Assembly (NCBI GenBank): GCA_902800185.1
Contig: CADCDK010000017.1
Location: 1-64,000, forward strand
Origin: an uncultured Prevotellaceae bacterium
GTDB lineage: Bacteria > Bacteroidota > Bacteroidia > Bacteroidales > Bacteroidaceae
Length of the DNA: 64,000 bases
Direction: 5' to 3'
Position 1 is the first letter of the stretch. Every line of letters starts with the position of its first letter. A model generated the notes under the pieces. The model did no database searches. It saw only the letters and a program-made list of their open reading frames with translations, and had not been told where the DNA came from. Positions 43,935 through 51,309 of the stretch are shown piece after piece. The position numbers and the translations under genes are program-made.

Positions 43935-45773
43935 ATGAATCTTGAGCTTCTCATTGAAATAACGCCATTCTTTATTTCCGTGCTGTTGGGACTGCTTGTT
44001 ATTCCCAACATGCGGCTTGCTGCTACGGAGAAAAAAGTGTTCCTGCCCAAGAAGGCAGAGGAGACTGGCAACAGTTTGATGATTGGTGGGGTGACATTCT
44101 TCCCCATCATCCTGATAGCCCTGTGCATCAGCATTTCGCTGCCAAATATGTTGGGACTGTATGAACTGTACGCCAAGGTAGAGCCGACAGCGATGCGTAT
44201 CATGCAGTTGGTTGTGGGATGCTCCATCCTGTTTGTCACGGGCTTGAAGGATGACCTGAATGGGACAAGGGGGGGTGTCAAGATCATTGCCTTCTGTGCC
44301 GCGGCTTTCATGTTCCCTGCTACCGGTCTATGGATCCATGACCTGCATGGACTCTTCGGCATCGGGGAACTGTCGCCATACGTGGGCATGCCGCTTACCG
44401 TGCTCCTGACTCTTTACATCACCATGATGTTTAGTCTGCAGGACGGCATCAATGGCATGAGCTCTGGAATTGCGAGCATCATGCTTTTTACTTTCTTGGT
44501 GTTCAGCACCTATGACGAATCCACGCTCATCAGCTTTGTCTCTGCTGCCACGCTGGGTGTCACACTCCCCTTCTGTCTGGTGTCCCTCTTCCACAAGAGA
44601 TGGCACAACACCCTGACGGGCAACTCCGGGACGTATGTCTTAGGCTACCTGATCAGCTATCATACCGTCGGAATGAGTCAGAGCACCTATATGCCGGAGG
44701 GGATGCTGATGATTTGTCTGGGGGTGTTGTTCATGCCTATGATAGACACCTTACGCCTTCTCAGAAGCCGTGTCATGGAAAGTCGAACACTGGATCGTCC
44801 CGACCGTAACCAGTTTAACCACATGCTCATCCGTACGGGCATGCCCCGGAAGATGATTCCGCTCACGGTAGTCTGTCTGATGGCAGCCTTTGTGGTCATG
44901 AACACCATTGGAGTCTTCTCTCATTGGAGTCCCAACATCCTGCTTGTCTTGGATATCTCCTTATGGATCATCATTCGTCTCGTCATCAGACATTTCATCC
45001 ATGAACGTGAGAGCCGAGGGTTCTATCGTGAATGGGAGAAAGCTTACGGTGAGGATTCCTGGTATGCCAACATTCCTCACGAGACGCTCCAACGCAAGGC
45101 AGAGACATACGGAGCACTGGGATTCCCCTCAGACAAGATGACGGAGAATGCCGTTGAGTTTATTGCTGACGGCATGAACCGATTTGAGCGAGGGATGAAA
45201 CGTGCTGTGGACTTGGTGGTTTCTGCTTTCTGTCTTGTCGTGTTCTCACCGTTGATGCTGCTGAGCTACATCCTGATCAAACTGGACGATGGCGGCCCTG
45301 CAATCTACAAGCAGGAGCGAATGGGAAGATTCGGGCGACCGTTCACCATTTATAAGTTCCGCTCCATGCGTGTGGACGCAGAACAGCAGGGACCCACACT
45401 CAGTCATGCGGGAGGCGATGACGATCCTCGCCTGACCAAGGTCGGGAAATTCCTGAGGGCAAACCATCTTGATGAGTTGCCACAACTATGGAATGTTTTC
45501 ATCGGTGACATGGCATTCATCGGCTACCGACCGGAACGCAAGTTCTATATCGACCAGATTATGGAGGAAGATCCGCGCTATGCCTTCCTTTATCAGATAC
45601 GTCCGGGGGTGACTTCCTACGCCACGCTCTACAATGGATATACTGACACCATGGAAAAGATGATACGCCGCTTGGAGCTGGATCTTTACTATTTAGGACA
45701 TCGTTCCTGGTGGTTAGACTGTAAGATATTAAGTCTGACTTTCCTCAGTATCATTTTCGGCAAGAAGTTCTAA
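43935..45773 (+). CDS. Fusion of a degenerate WecA/MraY-type domain and a monotopic phosphoglycosyl transferase
   Basis: A 612-residue protein. Residues 1-355 form a polytopic WecA-like domain: DD at 106-107 (VTGLKDDLNG) is kept, but DGIDG is DGING (170-174), the GDxG motif is GNSG (229-232), and the His-rich loop reads DRNQFNHML. Residues 415-612 form a monotopic PGT: KRAVDLVVSAFCLVVFSPL, YKQERMGRFGRPFTIYKFRS and the catalytic Asp513-Glu514 in HLDELPQLWN. So the second domain looks active and the first probably does not. Its role may be substrate binding or membrane scaffolding. It is the last gene of the locus and its stop overlaps that of recO, which converges. Confidence 0.85.
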   Translation: MNLELLIEITPFFISVLLGLLVIPNMRLAATEKKVFLPKKAEETGNSLMIGGVTFFPIILIALCISISLPNMLGLYELYAKVEPTAMRIMQLVVGCSILFVTGLKDDLNGTRGGVKIIAFCAAAFMFPATGLWIHDLHGLFGIGELSPYVGMPLTVLLTLYITMMFSLQDGINGMSSGIASIMLFTFLVFSTYDESTLISFVSAATLGVTLPFCLVSLFHKRWHNTLTGNSGTYVLGYLISYHTVGMSQSTYMPEGMLMICLGVLFMPMIDTLRLLRSRVMESRTLDRPDRNQFNHMLIRTGMPRKMIPLTVVCLMAAFVVMNTIGVFSHWSPNILLVLDISLWIIIRLVIRHFIHERESRGFYREWEKAYGEDSWYANIPHETLQRKAETYGALGFPSDKMTENAVEFIADGMNRFERGMKRAVDLVVSAFCLVVFSPLMLLSYILIKLDDGGPAIYKQERMGRFGRPFTIYKFRSMRVDAEQQGPTLSHAGGDDDPRLTKVGKFLRANHLDELPQLWNVFIGDMAFIGYRPERKFYIDQIMEEDPRYAFLYQIRPGVTSYATLYNGYTDTMEKMIRRLELDLYYLGHRSWWLDCKILSLTFLSIIFGKKF

Positions 45774-46495
45774 AGGTATAATTCCCGCAACACTGCCAGC
45801 GACTTGAGTTCGGGGAAAGCGGGGACGTGCAGCCGATAGAAAGTCAGTAACACATCAATGCATCTGTTTCGCTCTGTCTGTGACATGCGGAACAGGTGCA
45901 TTGTCGTATAATCCATACGCATCAGCAAACCTATGAGCCGAGCCTCCGCCGGTACAAGATAGTCAACGTGGAGCGGTGCCGAAGAACAGAAAGCACCCTC
46001 CCGCAAGTCGAAATAGTCACCCGACCGATAATCATCCAGATTCGGGAAGAAACCGATGAAGCGAGACAGGCGTAGCATAAAAACCAAATGGAAGTTCGAG
46101 AAATGGGTACTACAACGGTCCAACCACTCTATGCTCTGCATGACATACGAGAAGAGGGGGGCATTGCGCTGTTCGTCTCGGGTACAATAATATAAAAATT
46201 CCGCCAGGAACAGGGACATCGACAATTTGTAAGGCTCAAAGGGGATGGAGACAAAGGGCAAGGCTACACGCACTTCACGCAGATGCTGCAATCCCGCAGA
46301 AGGACGAAAGTCAAATTCCAGGTCAAGCAAAGACAGGGGCTGAAAGAACTGTGGCTTTAAACGGGCCTTTGCCGAGCGTGACACATGACAAATAAACGAG
46401 ACACGTCCAACCTCCTCGGTCAACATATCTATAATCAGCTGCGACTCGCTATATTTGAACGATCGGAGCACTATGGCACGGGTCTTTGTATGCAT
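45770..46495 (-). CDS. recO: DNA repair protein RecO
   Basis: A 241-residue protein of the RecO family: an N-terminal OB-fold start (TKTRAIVLRSFKYSESQLII, LTEEVGRVSFICHV) and a helical C-terminal domain with FLAEFLYYCTRDEQ. RecO loads RecA onto SSB-coated gaps with RecR. The ATG at 46495 is used; the frame continues to a GTG at 46540 through A+T-rich intergenic sequence. Its stop codon overlaps the stop of the last polysaccharide gene, and no terminator is seen between them. Confidence 0.88.
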   Translation of the reverse strand: MHTKTRAIVLRSFKYSESQLIIDMLTEEVGRVSFICHVSRSAKARLKPQFFQPLSLLDLEFDFRPSAGLQHLREVRVALPFVSIPFEPYKLSMSLFLAEFLYYCTRDEQRNAPLFSYVMQSIEWLDRCSTHFSNFHLVFMLRLSRFIGFFPNLDDYRSGDYFDLREGAFCSSAPLHVDYLVPAEARLIGLLMRMDYTTMHLFRMSQTERNRCIDVLLTFYRLHVPAFPELKSLAVLRELYL

Positions 46496-46559
46496 CACCT
46501 TACAAAAGTACGAAAAAAAGAAGAAAAACGAGCATCCCACGAAAAATTATTGTGGAAAA

Positions 46560-46591
46560 TTTGCATAATTCGATAAAAACCAATACCTTTG
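46560..46591 (+). promoter_or_regulatory. Promoter of the tRNA-Glu / rpsT transcript
   Basis: TTTG at 46560-46563 and TACCTTTG at 46584-46591 are separated by exactly 20 bases, matching the Bacteroidota -33/-7 arrangement. The tRNA begins 21 bases after the -7 element. Confidence 0.7.
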
Positions 46592-46612
46592 CAGCCGCAA
46601 ATAAAAACGCAG

Positions 46613-46684
46613 GGTCCCTTCGTCTATCGGTTAGGACGAGAGATTTTCATTCTCTAAAGAGGAGTTCGACTCTCCTAGGGACTA
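46613..46684 (+). tRNA. tRNA-Glu (anticodon TTC)
   Basis: A cloverleaf can be drawn: acceptor GGTCCCT with AGGGACT (first pair G-U), D arm around TCGTCTATCGGTTAGGACGA, anticodon loop with TTC between GAGA and TCTC, and T arm GAGGAGTTCGACTCTCC. The 3-prime CCA is not encoded (ACAATA follows). A good promoter lies directly upstream. Confidence 0.92.
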
Positions 46685-46690
46685 CAATAA

Positions 46691-46766
46691 TCCGACATCT
46701 GCGCAGTGATGCGATAGCTTGACAGCCAAGTAATGTGAACCGGTGTCGGAGGGTTTTATCAAACCC
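46691..46766 (+). ncRNA. Structured leader between tRNA-Glu and rpsT
   Basis: A three-way junction can be folded. The closing stem TCCGACATC/GGTGTCGGA (46691-46699 with 46742-46750, 9 bp including one G-U) encloses a CGCA-GTGA-TGCG hairpin with a GNRA-type loop and a GCTTG/CAAGT hairpin. A perfect GGGTTT/AAACCC hairpin (46751-46766) follows at once. It lies in the 5-prime leader of rpsT. Autoregulation by S20 or a processing signal is inferred; no Rfam search was possible. Confidence 0.5.
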
Positions 46767-46810
46767 GCTTAGGGCTTTCCAAGAGAAGCAAGACCCAGGA
46801 GCTTATTCAA

Positions 46811-46838
46811 AAGTTTAAAGTTTAAAGTTTAAAGTAAA
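46811..46838. repeat. Heptamer array before rpsT
   Basis: Three exact 7-base units (aagttta) and a fourth degraded unit (aagtaaa) end five bases before the rpsT ATG, the same placement as the arrays before murD and the GHMP kinase gene. Confidence 0.85.
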
Positions 46839-46843
46839 AAACA

Positions 46844-47098
46844 ATGGCAAATCACAAATCATCACTGAAGAGAATTCGTCAGACCAAGACACGTACTCTG
46901 CACAATCGCTATTATGCAAAGACCATGCGCAACGCTGTTCGCAAGCTCCGCGCTACCACAAACAAGGAAGAGGCAGTTGCCCTGTACCCCAAAGTACAGA
47001 AGATGCTGGATAAGCTGGCTAAGACCAACATCATCCACAAGAACAAGGCTGCCAACCTGAAGTCAAGTCTGATGCAGCATATCAACAAGCTGGGATAA
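46844..47098 (+). CDS. rpsT: Small ribosomal subunit protein bS20
   Basis: An 84-residue, Lys/Arg-rich helical protein: [20 protein letters not shown] at the start, then [10 protein letters not shown], and [20 protein letters not shown] at the end, all typical of S20. It binds the 5-prime domain of 16S rRNA early in 30S assembly. Preceded by tRNA-Glu and a structured leader; followed by a terminator and gyrB. Confidence 0.95.
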   Translation: MANHKSSLKRIRQTKTRTLHNRYYAKTMRNAVRKLRATTNKEEAVALYPKVQKMLDKLAKTNIIHKNKAANLKSSLMQHINKLG

Positions 47099-47123
47099 TC
47101 CCACCTCGTTGAGGCAAAAATAG

Positions 47124-47160
47124 AAAGGTTGTATTCCTATCGGAATGCGACCTTTTTCTT
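47124..47160 (+). terminator. Intrinsic terminator after rpsT
   Basis: AAAGGTTGTATTCC pairs with GGAATGCGACCTTT (two G-U pairs) around TATC, then TTCTTTTT. It starts 25 bases after the rpsT stop. Confidence 0.8.
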
Positions 47161-47235
47161 TTTATATTTTAGATTTCCCACCCATTTATTTGCCTTTTTT
47201 AGCATGTGAGATTTCTTCGTTTGACGTTTTTTTCG

Positions 47236-47243
47236 TAACTTTG
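47236..47243 (+). promoter_or_regulatory. -7 promoter element of gyrB
   Basis: TAACTTTG fits TAnnTTTG and lies 25 bases before the gyrB ATG, after the rpsT terminator. A -33 element at proper spacing is not obvious. Confidence 0.5.
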
Positions 47244-47268
47244 CATGCTAATAAACTGAAATCAGGAA

Positions 47269-49239
47269 ATGTCAGAAAATCAAAACATCGAGAACAACTA
47301 TTCCGCGAGTAATATTCAGGTACTCGAAGGCTTAGAAGCCGTACGCAAACGTCCCGCGATGTACATTGGTGACATCAGCGAAAAAGGACTTCACCATCTG
47401 GTTAACGAAACTGTTGACAACTCCATAGACGAGGCAATGGCAGGCTTCTGTAAAAACATCGAAGTCACCATTAACGAAGATAACTCCATCACCGTTCAGG
47501 ACGACGGTCGAGGCATTCCCGTTGACGAACATGCGAAGATGCACAAGTCGGCACTGGAGGTCGTTATGACCGTCCTGCATGCCGGTGGTAAGTTCGACAA
47601 GGGCTCCTACAAGGTCAGCGGTGGTCTGCACGGTGTAGGTGTCAGCTGTGTCAACGCACTGTCATCGCACATGCTGTCGCAGGTATTCCGTGATGGCAAA
47701 ATCTATCAGCAGGAATACGAAAAGGGAAAGCCTCTCTATCCCGTGAAGGTTGTCGGCGAAACCACGCTGCGCGGTACACGCCAGCAGTTCTGGCCCGACC
47801 CCACTGTTTTCACCACGACCGTCTATAAGTGGGACATTGTTGCCAGCCGTATGCGCGAATTGGCGTTCTTGAATGCCGGCATCCGCATCACCCTGCGTGA
47901 CCTTCGTCCCGATGAGGAGGGCAAGACCCGCGAGCAGGTGTTCCATGCCGAGGACGGACTGAAGGAGTTCGTACGTTACGTAGATCGTCACCGCACGCAT
48001 CTCTTCGACGATGTCATCTACCTGAAGACCGAGAAGCAGGGCGTTCCCATCGAAGTAGCCGTGATGTACAACACCGACTATTCGGAGAACATCCACTCAT
48101 ACGTAAATAACATCAACACCATCGAGGGCGGAACGCACCTCACAGGTTTCCGCATGGCACTCACCCGTACCTTGAAGGCATACGCCGACCAGGATCCCGT
48201 CATCTCCAAGAACATTGAGAAGGCGAAGATTGAGATTACCGGCGAGGACTTCCGCGAGGGTCTCACCGCCGTAATCAGCATCAAGGTGGCAGAGCCTCAG
48301 TTCGAGGGACAGACCAAGACCAAGCTTGGTAACTCCGAGGTGACTGGTGCAGTGCAGCAGGCCGTGGGCGAGGCTCTCTCCTACTATCTGGAGGAGCATC
48401 CGAAGGAAGCCAAGCAGATTTGCGACAAGGTGATTCTTGCTGCCACAGCCCGTATTGCAGCCCGCAAGGCACGTGAGAGCGTACAGCGCAAGAACCCCAT
48501 GTCGGGCGGTGGACTGCCCGGTAAGCTTGCCGACTGTTCAAACAAGGACCCGAAGGAGTGCGAGATCTTCCTCGTTGAGGGAGACTCTGCAGGTGGTTCT
48601 GCCAAGCAGGGTCGAGACCGTCACTTCCAGGCTATCCTGCCCTTGCGCGGTAAGATCCTGAACGTAGAGAAAGTACAGTGGCATCGCGTCTTCGAGGCAG
48701 AGTCAGTGATGAACATCATCCAGTCCATCGGTGTGCGCTTCGGTGTAGAAGGCGAAGGCGACAAGGAAGCCAACACCGAGAAGCTGCGCTACGACAAGAT
48801 TATCATCATGACCGACGCCGATGTCGATGGTTCTCACATCGACACGCTCATCATGACACTATTCTATCGCTTCATGCCGAAGGTCATTCAGGAGGGACAC
48901 CTCTACATCGCCACTCCCCCACTCTACAAGTGTACATACAAGAAGTTCTCGGAGTACTGCTACACCGAGCAGCAGCGCCAGTCGTTCATCGACAAGTATG
49001 TTGACGGTCGTGACGATGACAAGCAGCTGCACACGCAGCGCTACAAAGGTCTGGGTGAGATGAATCCCGAACAGCTATGGGAGACGACCATGGATCCGAA
49101 GTCCCGTCTGCTGAAGCAGGTCACCATCGAGAATGCTGCCAAGGCCGATGAGATCTTCTCCATGCTGATGGGTGATGACGTGGAACCGCGCCGCGAGTTC
49201 ATCGAGCAGAATGCTACCTACGCTAATATCGATGCGTAA
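47269..49239 (+). CDS. gyrB: DNA gyrase subunit B
   Basis: A 656-residue type IIA topoisomerase ATPase subunit. It has RKRPAMYIGDISEKGLHHLV, the Mg/ATP site VDNSIDEAMAG, DDGRGIPVD and SGGLHGVGVSCVNALS in the GHKL domain. The TOPRIM domain has LVEGDSAGGSAKQGRDR and DADVDGSHIDTL, and the end has RYKGLGEMNPEQLWETTMDP. IDTL after DGSH and the short C-terminus without the large proteobacterial insert fit GyrB of this phylum; ParE is less likely because of the overall GyrB text. Confidence 0.95.
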   Translation: MSENQNIENNYSASNIQVLEGLEAVRKRPAMYIGDISEKGLHHLVNETVDNSIDEAMAGFCKNIEVTINEDNSITVQDDGRGIPVDEHAKMHKSALEVVMTVLHAGGKFDKGSYKVSGGLHGVGVSCVNALSSHMLSQVFRDGKIYQQEYEKGKPLYPVKVVGETTLRGTRQQFWPDPTVFTTTVYKWDIVASRMRELAFLNAGIRITLRDLRPDEEGKTREQVFHAEDGLKEFVRYVDRHRTHLFDDVIYLKTEKQGVPIEVAVMYNTDYSENIHSYVNNINTIEGGTHLTGFRMALTRTLKAYADQDPVISKNIEKAKIEITGEDFREGLTAVISIKVAEPQFEGQTKTKLGNSEVTGAVQQAVGEALSYYLEEHPKEAKQICDKVILAATARIAARKARESVQRKNPMSGGGLPGKLADCSNKDPKECEIFLVEGDSAGGSAKQGRDRHFQAILPLRGKILNVEKVQWHRVFEAESVMNIIQSIGVRFGVEGEGDKEANTEKLRYDKIIIMTDADVDGSHIDTLIMTLFYRFMPKVIQEGHLYIATPPLYKCTYKKFSEYCYTEQQRQSFIDKYVDGRDDDKQLHTQRYKGLGEMNPEQLWETTMDPKSRLLKQVTIENAAKADEIFSMLMGDDVEPRREFIEQNATYANIDA

Positions 49240-49265
49240 GGCAGGCAAACAGAATATGGTTTCAA

Positions 49266-49305
49266 GAAAAAAGCGTCGGGCTTCGGCTCGTCGCTTTTCT
49301 TTTTT
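49266..49305. terminator. Bidirectional terminator between gyrB and the converging gene
   Basis: AAAAGCGTCGGGC and GCTCGTCGCTTTT pair around a TTCG tetraloop, followed by TTCTTTTTT on the plus strand and, read on the minus strand, by CGCTTTTTTCTT. It serves gyrB and probably the converging DUF3109/beta-barrel gene. Confidence 0.8.
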
Positions 49306-49954
49306 ACAGGTTGATACGATAACCTAACGTGATCCAAATGGAGTTGGTGTACCAATGGTCTCCAACCCTATTGATTTTCCGTACATCACACAAGTCGGTG
49401 ATTCCGATGACGTAGCGCATATCGAGCGATACGTTGCGATAATCAAAAGAGGCACCAACGGGAATGCCCACACTGAACGTCTTGGTGGAGTTCAGGATGC
49501 TCTGCGAAGTTTCTCCGTAGTGAATCTGTCCGTCAATAAGACCGCTCATCTGCACACCACCCTTCACGGCCAATCCCGGCAACACATAGTAGTTTGCCAA
49601 AATGGGCACACTGATCATGCGCAGGTGGACTGTTCCGCCACCCTCATCTTTATTCCTATAACCTTCGTCGGAAAAGAACACACCTGCCGAGAGTCCGAAT
49701 CTCCGCGTGATGAGTCCTTCCACGTCAAAGCCGGCAGTGAAGTCCCACTTCCGTCCTGTCGCCATATCCCGCGTAGGAGTATCCTTCGTGATGGTTTCCT
49801 CGTCATCTTCATAGAGATACCACCTCTGTCCCCTGACATCCGAGGAGTTCACGCCCACACGCGGCGTGATGGTCCACGTGTGCTGACGACTCTGGGCATC
49901 TACAGAAAGCAGGGAGAACAGACAGACAATGATGAGCAAAGTGCGCTTCAACAT
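49304..49954 (-). CDS. Outer-membrane beta-barrel (PorT-like) protein, probable internal start
   Basis: Starting at the internal ATG (49954), the frame encodes 216 residues with a classical signal peptide (MLKRTLLIIVCLFSLLSVDA then QSRQ). The barrel-like sequence includes WTITPRVGVNSSDV, GFDVEGLITRRFGLSAGVFF, VPILANYYVLPGLAVKGGVQ and a terminal aromatic strand NSIWITLGYRINL. This is typical of porin-family/PorT-like outer-membrane proteins in Bacteroidota. It shares its frame with the DUF3109 gene and has no stop between, so independent initiation is inferred from the signal peptide. Confidence 0.6.
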   Translation of the reverse strand: MLKRTLLIIVCLFSLLSVDAQSRQHTWTITPRVGVNSSDVRGQRWYLYEDDEETITKDTPTRDMATGRKWDFTAGFDVEGLITRRFGLSAGVFFSDEGYRNKDEGGGTVHLRMISVPILANYYVLPGLAVKGGVQMSGLIDGQIHYGETSQSILNSTKTFSVGIPVGASFDYRNVSLDMRYVIGITDLCDVRKINRVGDHWYTNSIWITLGYRINL

Positions 49955-50551
49955 CTCTGCCACCTCACACAGTTCCTTGTACCATTCCTCTCCGAACCGC
50001 CGCTTGAGAGGTTCTGCAAGGAATCTGTACAGTGGCATGTCCAGCTGTTTCCCCAATGCCACAGCATCCTTGCACACCGTCCACCGATTATAATTAAGTC
50101 CAATCAGATTATTGGAGAAACGTTTCTCACGTATAGGATAGAGCGCACAGGAGATGGGTTTGCAGAAGCGGGTCTTCCCTGCACGATAAGCTTTTTCCAA
50201 CGCACAAAGGCAGCAGTTGGAAACTTTCTTCCCATCCAGTTCCATGTCAGCATAACAGGTGAAGACGCAGTCTTTACCTCCCACAATACTCGTCACCAAG
50301 TCACCCTCACGGTCGGTATAAGCCACGCCCTGCTGGTCGATAACGCTCTGTGCCGATGCAGAAAGATCGTTCCAAATTTGATCGACGGATTGTTCAATTT
50401 CACCGATTTCATCGAGGGTAACAGGCGCACCCGCATCTCCTTCGACGCAGCATATACCCTTGCACTTCGCGTAGTCGCAGCAGAAGCGTTCAGTGAGGAT
50501 GTCGGACGAAACCAACACTCCGTCAATCTCAAGGATGGGGGGGATGTTCAT
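49304..50551 (-). CDS. DUF3109 family protein fused in frame to an outer-membrane beta-barrel protein
   Basis: A 415-codon frame with two unrelated parts. Residues 1-198 are a DUF3109 protein: Cys-rich metal-binding text ERFCCDYAKCKGICCVEGDAG, DCVFTCYADMELDGKK, NCCLCALEKAYRAGKTRFCK and SCALYPIR. It is probably a metal or Fe-S protein of unknown role. Directly after CEVAEM comes a complete signal peptide and beta-barrel protein. A barrel cannot easily be exported from behind a cytoplasmic domain. So either the second part starts internally at Met200 (see separate entry) or a stop was lost. The ATG is preceded by an octamer repeat array. Confidence 0.75.
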   Translation of the reverse strand: MNIPPILEIDGVLVSSDILTERFCCDYAKCKGICCVEGDAGAPVTLDEIGEIEQSVDQIWNDLSASAQSVIDQQGVAYTDREGDLVTSIVGGKDCVFTCYADMELDGKKVSNCCLCALEKAYRAGKTRFCKPISCALYPIREKRFSNNLIGLNYNRWTVCKDAVALGKQLDMPLYRFLAEPLKRRFGEEWYKELCEVAEMLKRTLLIIVCLFSLLSVDAQSRQHTWTITPRVGVNSSDVRGQRWYLYEDDEETITKDTPTRDMATGRKWDFTAGFDVEGLITRRFGLSAGVFFSDEGYRNKDEGGGTVHLRMISVPILANYYVLPGLAVKGGVQMSGLIDGQIHYGETSQSILNSTKTFSVGIPVGASFDYRNVSLDMRYVIGITDLCDVRKINRVGDHWYTNSIWITLGYRINL

Positions 50552-50556
50552 TGTTT

Positions 50557-50628
50557 TTTTTTCGTTATTTCGTTGTTTCGTTATTACGATATTTCGATAT
50601 TACGGGATTACGTTATTACGGGATTTCG
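50557..50628. repeat. Nine-unit octamer array before the DUF3109 gene
   Basis: Nine contiguous 8-base units each end in CG on the plus strand: ttttttcg, ttatttcg, ttgtttcg, ttattacg, atatttcg, atattacg, ggattacg, ttattacg and ggatttcg. The array lies between the ung stop and the start of the minus-strand DUF3109 gene, ending five bases from its ATG. Confidence 0.85.
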
Positions 50629-50643
50629 AGGGGGAAAGGAATT

Positions 50644-51309
50644 TCACCACTTGATAGGTGCGATGCCGTTTTGTTCGAGATAGGCATTACAGCGGGAGAA
50701 CTGATGCTGTCCGAACCAGCCGCCACGATTAGCGGAAAGTGGCGAGGGATGCACGGACTCCAGGACGAGGTTCTTCGTCTTGTCAATCATATACGCCTTG
50801 CCACGTGCGAAACCGCCCCACAGCATATAGACCACATGCTCCCGTTCCTTGGCCAAGGCACGGATGGCAGCATCGGTGAATGTCTGCCACCCCAGCGAGG
50901 CATGACTGTTCGCCTGATGCGCCCGCACGGTAAGCGTAGCATTGAGCAGCAACACGCCCTGCTCAGCCCATCGCGAGAGGTTGCCCGAGGTGGGAATGGG
51001 CGTCCCGAGGTCATCGTGTATCTCCTTGAAAATATTCTGCAGAGAGGGCGGAAAGGGGACACCGTCCTGCACCGAGAAGCTCAGTCCGTGCGCCTGCATT
51101 GGCTCATGGTACGGGTCCTGTCCGATGATGACCACCTTCACTCGGTCGAAGGGACAGAGGTTAAAGGCATTGAAGATGAGTCGGCCCGGTGGATAGCAAG
51201 TGTGCTGCGAGTACTCGGTACGAACAGAATTGGTGAGTCCGACAAAGTAGGGCTTGTCGAACTCACCATTCAAATATTGCTTCCAGCTTGGTTCTATCTG
51301 GACATTCAT
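50644..51309 (-). CDS. ung: Uracil-DNA glycosylase (family 1)
   Basis: A 221-residue enzyme removing uracil from DNA. The water-activating motif VVIIGQDPYHEPMQAHGLSF (catalytic Asp) and the leucine-loop motif HPSPLSANRGGW are intact, with GVLLLNATLTVR between. The ATG overlaps the gpmI stop by one base (TGATG); the frame reaches a GTG three bases earlier. Probably co-transcribed with gpmI. Confidence 0.95.
   Translation of the reverse strand: MNVQIEPSWKQYLNGEFDKPYFVGLTNSVRTEYSQHTCYPPGRLIFNAFNLCPFDRVKVVIIGQDPYHEPMQAHGLSFSVQDGVPFPPSLQNIFKEIHDDLGTPIPTSGNLSRWAEQGVLLLNATLTVRAHQANSHASLGWQTFTDAAIRALAKEREHVVYMLWGGFARGKAYMIDKTKNLVLESVHPSPLSANRGGWFGQHQFSRCNAYLEQNGIAPIKW

Noticed and set aside
24838..45773. 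Insertion sequence, integrase or direct-repeat boundary for the A+T-rich polysaccharide locus
   Set aside because: Composition suggests a different history from the flanks, but no transposase, integrase or matching terminal repeats were seen.
46496..46540. Upstream GTG start for recO
   Set aside because: It would add a Phe-rich stretch encoded by A+T-rich intergenic sequence; the internal ATG starts the family-conserved TKTRAIVL.
49355..50683. Plus-strand open frame (442 codons) opposite the DUF3109/beta-barrel gene
   Set aside because: The minus strand has clear domains (Cys motifs, signal peptide, barrel); the plus-strand frame runs through the octamer repeat and into ung without protein character.
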